From Clostridia bacterium (GTDB lineage Bacteria > Bacillota > Clostridia > TANB77 > CAG-508): 63,545 bases of DNA. The notes under the pieces were generated by a model, which was not told where the DNA came from, ran no database searches, and saw nothing but the letters and a program-made list of their open reading frames with translations. Below, piece after piece: positions 57,179 to 63,545 of this stretch. The stretch lies in NCBI GenBank assembly GCA_017470645.1, contig JAFUYJ010000003.1, positions 1 to 63,545 of the forward strand, read 5' to 3'. The translations under genes were made by a program, and so were the position numbers. Positions within the stretch are counted from its first letter, which is position 1, and every line of letters starts with the position of its first letter.

Positions 57179-58468
57179 TTATATCTTTACAATAACTTTA
57201 GTTCCTTTTGGTTGATTTTGTTGAATTTTAATAACTCCACCATGAAGTGTTGTTATCATATAAGCAATTGCTAAACCAAGTCCACTTCCACCTTTTTCTC
57301 TTGAACGTGCTTTATCTTCTCTATAGAATCTATCGAAAGCATGCTTTATACCTTCTTTGCTCATTCCAATGCCTGTATCTATTACCTCTAAGTAAAATTT
57401 ATTATCAGTATAATTAGTGTTTATGGTTATCGTATCTCCTTTAGAAGTGTATTTTATTGCGTTGTCTAATAATATAACAACTAATTGACTAAATCTGCTT
57501 TCATCTATATTTATTTTTTTACTGCAATTTAAATTCATATTCACAGTTTTATTTTCTAATTCTGCAAATTCTATATACGGTGTTAATATATTCCTTATTA
57601 AGCTATCTACATCAGTATTTTTCTTTTCTAATACAACCTCGTTAGAATCCGAACGAGCCAGAATCATAAGATCTTTAACCAGTTTTGATAACCTTCTAGT
57701 TTCATTTAGAGATATATTTATATCTTCTGATTTATCTATTATTTTCTTATTTGGTTCCTGTAATAACAGCTCTTGTTTTGCTTGAATTACCGTCAATGGT
57801 GTACGCAATTCGTGGGAAGCATTTTGAACAAATTCAGTTTGCTTTCTCCATGATTCCATAATTGGATTTAATGCTCTTCTAGACAATAAATAACTTGCAA
57901 TTATTGAAATAACTATTATAATAATAGTTCCAGCTATCAGTGTGATTGAAACGGTTTGTAACGCTTGAATTTCACCATCAACATTTGTAAGAAGTTGAAT
58001 GTATTGCAATTCTCCATTTTCATCATAATGTTTTATTGTTATTCCTCTATAATTATACTGATTGTCTAATTTCACCATATATTTGTTTTCTAGATTATTT
58101 GAATCAAAATCTACTTCTGTAACATATCTCTCGTACATTCTACCTATACTGTCTTGATTCGTTACTTTTCCTTGACTATCTCGTATAATGCATATAAATC
58201 TTGGATTTACATCTTGAAATTTTGTCTCTTTTTCATCAAAATTTTGAGAATTTGGAGGAGGATTGTCTTTTCTATTCATATGATTTTCATCACTATCGCT
58301 ATATCTAATGACCTCAGAATCAAGCTGTTCATCTACTGTTTTGTACATTGAACCAGAAATTTTATTATATATTATTACATCAAATAATAAGAATAATATT
58401 ATAAACACAATATATATGTAAAACATGTTTTTATATAATTGTTTTTTTATTCTACCTTGTTCGTTCAT
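57179..58468 (-). CDS. Sensor histidine kinase
   Basis: 429 residues. Two membrane segments flank an extracellular sensor domain (about 30-170), then HisKA with ASHELRTPLTVIQ, and HATPase_c with DNAIKYTSKGD, DTGIGMSKEG and GGSGLGLAIAYMI. Cognate response regulator lies 21 bp upstream. Sensed signal unknown. Confidence 0.95.
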   Translation of the reverse strand: MNEQGRIKKQLYKNMFYIYIVFIILFLLFDVIIYNKISGSMYKTVDEQLDSEVIRYSDSDENHMNRKDNPPPNSQNFDEKETKFQDVNPRFICIIRDSQGKVTNQDSIGRMYERYVTEVDFDSNNLENKYMVKLDNQYNYRGITIKHYDENGELQYIQLLTNVDGEIQALQTVSITLIAGTIIIIVISIIASYLLSRRALNPIMESWRKQTEFVQNASHELRTPLTVIQAKQELLLQEPNKKIIDKSEDINISLNETRRLSKLVKDLMILARSDSNEVVLEKKNTDVDSLIRNILTPYIEFAELENKTVNMNLNCSKKINIDESRFSQLVVILLDNAIKYTSKGDTITINTNYTDNKFYLEVIDTGIGMSKEGIKHAFDRFYREDKARSREKGGSGLGLAIAYMITTLHGGVIKIQQNQPKGTKVIVKI

Positions 58469-58489
58469 ATATTTACCTCCATAATCTTT

Positions 58490-59164
58490 TTATATTTCTT
58501 CACTAAGTATATATCCTACTCCTCTTACTGTTTTTATGTACTTGTCGTAACCGTATTCTTTTAATGTTTTACGCAAATTGCTTGCATATACTTCAACTAC
58601 GTTAGTTGTTGTATCTGAATTAAATCCCCATATTTTATCAAAAATTTGCTCCTTAGTTATAATTGTATCTTTAGAATTTAGCAAAAACTCTAATATATCA
58701 AACTGCTTTCCATATAAAGATATTTTTTCACCATTAATAAAGACCTGTCTACTTTTTATATTTAACTCCAAGTCTTTAAACCTTAACACATCATTTTTAT
58801 AAAGCTTATTACTTCTTCTTAATATTGCTTCTAATCTTGCTAGTAACTCTTCTCTTTCAAATGGTTTAACAATATAATCATCTGCACCATAATTAAATCC
58901 TTTTACTTTATCTCCTATACTGTCTTTAGCAGATAGTATCAATACTGGAGTATTTACATTTTCTTCTCTTATTTTTTTTAGGACATCATAGCCAGACATT
59001 TCTGGCAACATTAGGTCCAAAATTATTACATCATATATGTCGTTTCTAGCAAGCATATACCCTTCATATCCATCATAAGCAAGCTCTACATCATATAAGT
59101 TACACACACATTGTTTTATTGTATGTGCCAAATTCTTTTCGTCTTCAACTATTAAAACTTTCAT
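58490..59164 (-). CDS. OmpR-family response regulator
   Basis: 224 residues. Receiver with VLIVEDEKNLAHTI, Asp in VIILDLMLPEMSG, and DDYIVKPF. Winged helix ends TVRGVGYILSEE. Pairs with the downstream histidine kinase. Regulated genes may include the DUF3006-MBL pair that follows. Confidence 0.95.
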   Translation of the reverse strand: MKVLIVEDEKNLAHTIKQCVCNLYDVELAYDGYEGYMLARNDIYDVIILDLMLPEMSGYDVLKKIREENVNTPVLILSAKDSIGDKVKGFNYGADDYIVKPFEREELLARLEAILRRSNKLYKNDVLRFKDLELNIKSRQVFINGEKISLYGKQFDILEFLLNSKDTIITKEQIFDKIWGFNSDTTTNVVEVYASNLRKTLKEYGYDKYIKTVRGVGYILSEEI

Positions 59165-59248
59165 TCTATTCTCTCTTCCTTCATGTTTTTCTTAATTTTA
59201 TAATAACACTTAGAAAAGGTCAAGCGACAATTTAAACCATATTACTAC

Positions 59249-59276
59249 TTGATTTATGCAAAAAAAATGATATAAT
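59249..59276 (+). promoter_or_regulatory. Promoter of the thioesterase gene
   Basis: TTGATT, 16 bp, TATAAT, only about 20 bp before ATG. Confidence 0.75.
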
Positions 59277-59299
59277 TTAGTCTCAAGGAGGAATAGAAA

Positions 59300-60022
59300 A
59301 TGTATTTTACACAAGATTTTAAAATAGGACTAAGTATGTTAGGAAAAAACACATATATAAGTAATAAAGGATTTCTCTCTATCTTACAAGACATAGCTGA
59401 AATGCATTCTGCCAGCATTGGTTATGGTGTAACAGATATAGATAAAACAAATTATTCATGGGCTTTACTTAATTGGAAAGTTAAATTTATATCACGACCA
59501 AAATATGGAGAAGATTTGAAAATAAAAACCTGGGCAAGATATTATACAAAACTTTATTGCTATAGAGATTTTGAAGTGTATAATGCAGATGGAAAGCTTA
59601 TGGCTATAGCCACTTCTAATTGGATTTTAATTGATGTCGAAAGAGGAAAAATTGCTAAATTAAGCGAGGAACTTATGAAGCTTTATTCTCCAGAAGACAA
59701 ATCTGTTTTTGGCATTACTGATATCGACAAATTAACTGAACCTGATAGCTATTCAACCACCACAAATTATGTAATTCGTAAAGCTGACATTGATATTAAT
59801 AATCATGTAAATAACCTTAACTATCTCGATATGGCTCTTGAAGGTTTCCCTGGAGATACGAATGAATTTAATTCATGCACTGAATTAGAAATAATGTATA
59901 AACATCAAATCAGATTAGATGATAATGTTACATTATTCTATTCAAGCGAAAATAATGAAAATTGTGTTTCAATAAAAAGTGATAATGGTAATGTTTTACA
60001 TTCAATAATTAAATTTAGTTAA
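59300..60022 (+). CDS. Acyl-ACP thioesterase (FatA/B family)
   Basis: 240 residues. Double hot-dog fold: FLSILQDIAEMHSASIGYG, WALLNWKVKFISRPKYGE, SNWILIDVERGKI, and the second half DIDINNHVNNLNYLDM with the catalytic Asn/His region. Releases fatty acids from ACP, often setting membrane lipid composition in clostridia. AAGGAGG precedes ATG. Confidence 0.9.
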   Translation: MYFTQDFKIGLSMLGKNTYISNKGFLSILQDIAEMHSASIGYGVTDIDKTNYSWALLNWKVKFISRPKYGEDLKIKTWARYYTKLYCYRDFEVYNADGKLMAIATSNWILIDVERGKIAKLSEELMKLYSPEDKSVFGITDIDKLTEPDSYSTTTNYVIRKADIDINNHVNNLNYLDMALEGFPGDTNEFNSCTELEIMYKHQIRLDDNVTLFYSSENNENCVSIKSDNGNVLHSIIKFS

Positions 60023-60048
60023 ATTATTTTAAAGCCAAATATTTATTA

Positions 60049-60094
60049 ACACAAAGGACGTAAAAAAATTTGTTTCTACGTCCTTTGTTGTGTT
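60049..60094. terminator. Two-way terminator between convergent genes
   Basis: AACACAAAGGACGTA...TACGTCCTTTGTTGTGTTTT serves the thioesterase (+) and the radical SAM gene (-). Confidence 0.85.
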
Positions 60095-60108
60095 TTATGT
60101 TACATTAT

Positions 60109-60999
60109 CTAAAACTCTGGAACATATTGCTCCTCATTATCGTCTTCAATAAAATCTTGTAAATACCCATTCTTCAAATCTAGCATATATATGTAATTTT
60201 CAATATTTGTATACTCTTTTTTGTTTAATTTCCTATTTATTTTACCATCTTTGATTGCCTTATATGATGGAAAATATTGTGACATTATGCTTACATAAAC
60301 ATCATCGGGCATATTCTCTTTTATCCATTTCAGTATATTTTTGGTATTCTGTATATAATTTGGTAATACTAAGTGCCTAATTATAACACCTTTTTTTATC
60401 ATTCCATCATCATCAAATTCAGGGGCTCCAACTTGATTGTACATCTCTTTAATCGCTTTACTAGCATTTTCAAAGTAATTATCTACTTTGGAATATTTTT
60501 TACACAAATCGTTTGAATAATATTTAAGATCAGGTAAGTACACATCTATATAGCCTTTAAGCAATCTTATTGTTTCTACTTTTTCATATCCGCCAGTATT
60601 ATATACAACCGGAATATTCAATCCTTCTGCTTTAGCAATTTTTAACGCTTCTATAATTTGCATTACATACATAGTTGGTGTTACTAGATTTATATTGTGT
60701 GCACCTTTTTCTTGTTGTTCAATAAATATTCTAGCTAGTTCACGAACACTCACTTCATAACCTTTTCCTAAATGACTAATCTCATAATTCTGACAAAACA
60801 TACAATTCAAATTACAATTTGAAAAAAACACTGTCCCAGAACCATTTTTTCCGCTTATACATGGTTCTTCAAATTTATGTAATGATACAAGTGCGATTTT
60901 TATTTTATCATCACACTTACATCTTCCTATCTTTCCTTCTTTTCTGTTCACTTTACAGTTATGAGGACATAACGTACATTGCTCTAACACTTGCTCCAT
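60109..60999 (-). CDS. Radical SAM protein, PflA-related
   Basis: 296 residues. N-terminal CTLCPHNCKVNR cluster-like region, radical SAM CNLNCMFC and the later VYNTGGYEKVETIRLL, YLPDLKYYS and LVLPNYIQNT. These match the PflA-like group sometimes called YgkJ-type. Activated partner unknown, none adjacent. Confidence 0.88.
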   Translation of the reverse strand: MEQVLEQCTLCPHNCKVNRKEGKIGRCKCDDKIKIALVSLHKFEEPCISGKNGSGTVFFSNCNLNCMFCQNYEISHLGKGYEVSVRELARIFIEQQEKGAHNINLVTPTMYVMQIIEALKIAKAEGLNIPVVYNTGGYEKVETIRLLKGYIDVYLPDLKYYSNDLCKKYSKVDNYFENASKAIKEMYNQVGAPEFDDDGMIKKGVIIRHLVLPNYIQNTKNILKWIKENMPDDVYVSIMSQYFPSYKAIKDGKINRKLNKKEYTNIENYIYMLDLKNGYLQDFIEDDNEEQYVPEF

Positions 61000-61055
61000 C
61001 TCTTTTCCTTTTATTTTTCTATAATATATAATATAATTTGCAAAATAGTCAAATC

Positions 61056-61526
61056 TTAGTCATCATTTCTTATTTTCATTTTATTTATAATTCTTTCTGC
61101 TTGTTTCTCCTTAGAATCAATTTTCTTTTCCATAACTTTATTTACTTTATCAAACAAATCTGGCATATAGTCTAATAATTTATCAATACCATTATTATGC
61201 TCTACCGGCATTAATTTTACTGTATTTGACTGAATCACAATAAAAGCAACCGGCGATATGCTAGCACCTACACCAGCACCTCCACCAAAAGGCAATCTAT
61301 ATTGTATTTCTTCTTCTGAATTTTGCTTTCTAAAATATGCCTCTGGAGTTTCATCTTTAAATTCACTTCCACCAGCAGCTAATCCAAAACCAACTTTTGA
61401 AATTGGAATTATTGTAATTTCATCATTAATCTCCATTGGTTCACCAATTATAGTATTTACATCTATCATACTTCTAATACTTTCCATAGCAGTTAACATT
61501 AAGCCTTCTATCGGATGATCTTTCAT
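61056..61526 (-). CDS. ytfJ: Spore-associated YtfJ/GerW protein
   Basis: 156 residues. HPIEGLMLTAMESIRSMID, IIPISKVGFGLAAGGSEF, GGGAGVGASISPVAFIVI and the C-terminal helix are diagnostic of YtfJ. Linked to spore germination in Bacillus. It overlaps the DUF2953 gene by 53 bp, the usual clostridial arrangement. Confidence 0.93.
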   Translation of the reverse strand: MKDHPIEGLMLTAMESIRSMIDVNTIIGEPMEINDEITIIPISKVGFGLAAGGSEFKDETPEAYFRKQNSEEEIQYRLPFGGGAGVGASISPVAFIVIQSNTVKLMPVEHNNGIDKLLDYMPDLFDKVNKVMEKKIDSKEKQAERIINKMKIRNDD

Positions 61527-62124
61527 TCTCTTTTCCTCCTATAACTTTAAACATATTAATAATATGTACTACCTTAATGCTAATTATACTGTCTAATTTT
61601 AAGTAAATAAAATTATGGTTTCTATATAATGGTGATATTTCAATTTTATAATAATCTTTGTTAAATTTTTTTATATTTTCCCTGATAACGTTTGGAATAA
61701 CCGCTGAAATTATTCCAAGTAAATATGATGTTAAAAATACATTTTCAGTATCTAAAATAATTTGCAATTTAAATTTGTCTATTTTGGTCTTCTCTTTTAA
61801 CTGCTTAATTATCTCATAAAAAATCTGTCTTTGAAACTTTTTTTGATATTCACTACTTGGATTAAGCTTTTCCAATTTACCCTTTAGATAATCTACTTTT
61901 GCAAACTTCCTAATTTTATTATTATTTATTTTTACACTTATGAACTTTACTTTTCCAAGAAAATATATTCCAATTCTCCCACTATAATTCAAATCATATT
62001 TAGCATCAGATTTTATTAATTCTAATCCACTTATTTTTAGTTTTACTTCTGACAATAACATAAACAAAGCAAATATAACAGTAACAATAAAAAAAATACT
62101 CAAAAAGCGAAAAAATAGTAACAT
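61474..62124 (-). CDS. DUF2953 membrane protein
   Basis: 216 residues with an N-terminal membrane helix (FLSIFFIVTVIFALFMLL) and a strand-rich body. DUF2953 proteins are typical partners of YtfJ, matching this position. Function unknown; presumed sporulation. Confidence 0.82.
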   Translation of the reverse strand: MLLFFRFLSIFFIVTVIFALFMLLSEVKLKISGLELIKSDAKYDLNYSGRIGIYFLGKVKFISVKINNNKIRKFAKVDYLKGKLEKLNPSSEYQKKFQRQIFYEIIKQLKEKTKIDKFKLQIILDTENVFLTSYLLGIISAVIPNVIRENIKKFNKDYYKIEISPLYRNHNFIYLKLDSIISIKVVHIINMFKVIGGKENERSSDRRLNVNCYGKY

Positions 62125-62160
62125 ATTAAATCCTAATAATGAACTAATTATATTTATAAC

Positions 62161-63498
62161 CTAAGACATGAAATCATCTAAATTATTCCAGTTTTGTTCT
62201 TGCTCAACTTGGGCGGGTTGTTCTTCTTCCATTTTATTTTCTTCTAAATCATACCCTTCCATTTTTTTAATAATATGTCCTTTCTTTTCCTTAGGAACAC
62301 TGCAAAAATATTTTTCATTGTTATTTTCATTATTATTCTTCATTTCTTTATACATTCCTTCATTTTTCTTCACATAAATGACCTTTTCATGGAATTCCTT
62401 ATTTTTAAATTTATCTTCTGATAATTTCTTATTTAATATACTAACAGCCTTGTCATAATCCATTTCTTCGAAAAATTCATGTTTTAACGCCTGTTCTGCA
62501 TTGAGTCTTTTATTCACATTGAAATTGAGCAATCCTTTAATTAAATCAATAGCAGATTTACACTCTTTTAAATACCCAGTTTTATCCAGCTCAATTAATT
62601 TTTTTTCGAAATCGATAATTTCTCCGCTTTCCGGCATTATTGCTTCTAGGTTCTTTTGAAATTCGGGATTTATTCCTTCATTTATTTTATAATATCGACT
62701 TAAGTCTTCTTCCTTTGGTCTTCCGATGAAATTAAATATTGCCTTTATTTGATTCACAGGACTTTGCTCTTTAAATAAAGCCTGCTTTGTGAATAATTCT
62801 GCCATAACACAACCAACACTCCACATATCGATTGAAGTTTTGTAATAACATTCACTTAAGAGCAATTCAGGAGCTCGATACCATAAAGTCTCGACGGCGT
62901 TTGTGTATGCTTTCCATTGATTTTTTCTTTTTTCGAAAAAACGAGAAAGACCGAAATCAGCTAATTTAACTTGGCCTTTGTTCAATAAAAGAATATTAGC
63001 TGGTTTTATATCACGATGAAGTATATAATTATCATGAATGAATTTAACACCGCTTAATATTTGGAACATGATTGATTTAATACAGTCTAAATCGAAGTCA
63101 ATGTTTTCCTTTATGAGAGAGGCTAAATCGTGCTGGGCATATTCGTATACTAAACTCACATTGCCTTTTTTGTTTGGCTTGGAGGGATCAACGAAGGAAT
63201 TGATGAAGGGAACTATGTTTTTATGACGATATTTTTTTAGGATGGATATTTCTCTTATTGCTGATAAAGGAAAGCCTTCGTTATTTCGCAAATTTATTTT
63301 TTTTACGGCAACTTCAATTATTTTTCCTTCCTCGGTTTGATATGTTGATTTATATACACGACCGAATGAACCATGACCTACTTGATTTATGTTGTTTACT
63401 TCGAAATCGGACATTATACTTCGGGCATCTGAATCCAAATTTGCATAGGGGGTACCTGGATCAGGGGAACCTATTATATCATTTTCATTGTCACTCAT
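62161..63498 (-). CDS. Eukaryote-type cyclin-dependent protein kinase (CMGC)
   Basis: 445 residues. It has the glycine loop GHGSFG (41-46), VAVKK, a cyclin-binding helix GFPLSAIREISIL (the PSTAIRE position), HRDIKPAN (161), DFGLSR (181), an activation segment ending TLWYRAPELLL and the CMGC region DMWSVGCVMAEL. CDK9/12 relatives fit best. The tail is charged low complexity (NNENNNEKY). Bacterial Hanks kinases lack the PSTAIRE helix and TLWYRAPE. No Shine-Dalgarno lies before its ATG, unlike its neighbours. No intron. It is either foreign DNA joined at the edge of the assembly or a rare transfer from a eukaryote. Confidence 0.85.
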   Translation of the reverse strand: MSDNENDIIGSPDPGTPYANLDSDARSIMSDFEVNNINQVGHGSFGRVYKSTYQTEEGKIIEVAVKKINLRNNEGFPLSAIREISILKKYRHKNIVPFINSFVDPSKPNKKGNVSLVYEYAQHDLASLIKENIDFDLDCIKSIMFQILSGVKFIHDNYILHRDIKPANILLLNKGQVKLADFGLSRFFEKRKNQWKAYTNAVETLWYRAPELLLSECYYKTSIDMWSVGCVMAELFTKQALFKEQSPVNQIKAIFNFIGRPKEEDLSRYYKINEGINPEFQKNLEAIMPESGEIIDFEKKLIELDKTGYLKECKSAIDLIKGLLNFNVNKRLNAEQALKHEFFEEMDYDKAVSILNKKLSEDKFKNKEFHEKVIYVKKNEGMYKEMKNNNENNNEKYFCSVPKEKKGHIIKKMEGYDLEENKMEEEQPAQVEQEQNWNNLDDFMS

Positions 63499-63545
63499 GT
63501 TTTTTTAAGTGTAAATTTATTTTTTTTAAGGTGATAAATATTAAA

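Overview
The window is low-GC DNA from a spore-forming member of the Bacillota, most likely an uncultured gut-type Clostridia lineage. Evidence for this is the sporulation genes (yabP, yabQ, a YtfJ/GerW protein with its DUF2953 partner), AGGAGG ribosome sites before almost every gene, Gram-positive regulators and wall genes, and a strong A/T bias. Most genes lie on the minus strand in short operons. Housekeeping genes include rho, an ftsB/divIC homologue, lysC, prfB with its classical +1 frameshift, secA, fba, metG, glmM, rpoZ, rnpB RNA and tRNA-Leu(CAA).

Layout. About 0-17 kb: rho, divIC-yabQ-yabP, lysC, prfB, secA, an AI-2E-type permease, a CBS protein and a MurD-like protein lacking its last domain. 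About 17-41 kb: rnpB, MBL hydrolases, an RluA-type pseudouridine synthase, fba, regulators, a VWA/calcium-repeat secreted pair, a His-rich CobW GTPase, PBP-nagZ, a lipoprotein, a strongly promoted unassigned RNA, metG-glmM-rpoZ. About 41.8-49.7 kb: tRNA-Leu followed by a large serine recombinase, a radical SAM-SPASM-JAMM fusion with a small partner, an Abi/DRT-type reverse transcriptase, a MazF/PemK-like toxin and a structured RNA. This looks like an integrated accessory island. About 49.8-55.7 kb: a small membrane protein, a nucleotidyltransferase-like protein, a HelD-type helicase behind a 5S rRNA fragment, and three genes I do not recognise. About 55.7-62.1 kb: an extracellular ComEC-like MBL protein with a DUF3006 partner, a two-component system, an acyl-ACP thioesterase, a radical SAM protein and ytfJ. 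The last 1.4 kb carries a eukaryote-type cyclin-dependent kinase gene with no ribosome site.

Main discovery. Nine genes (yabP, yabQ, lysC, a peroxiredoxin with two sites, a metallophosphoesterase, the serine recombinase, HelD, an MBL hydrolase and a small membrane protein) are each split by a +1 shift. At all ten sites the zero-frame codon is CGG, and dropping its C restores the family sequence with a GGA or GGT glycine, usually a conserved one. In the other native-looking genes I found no in-frame CGG at all. CGG therefore behaves as a genome-level +1 frameshift codon, perhaps because it is unassigned or starved. In contrast, a set of single-gene cassettes with higher GC, each with a near-consensus promoter, a 5' leader hairpin and its own terminator, uses CGG as ordinary arginine. 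Those genes look acquired.

Limits: everything is from reading the sequence by eye. Family names rest on recognised motifs, and no database search was run.
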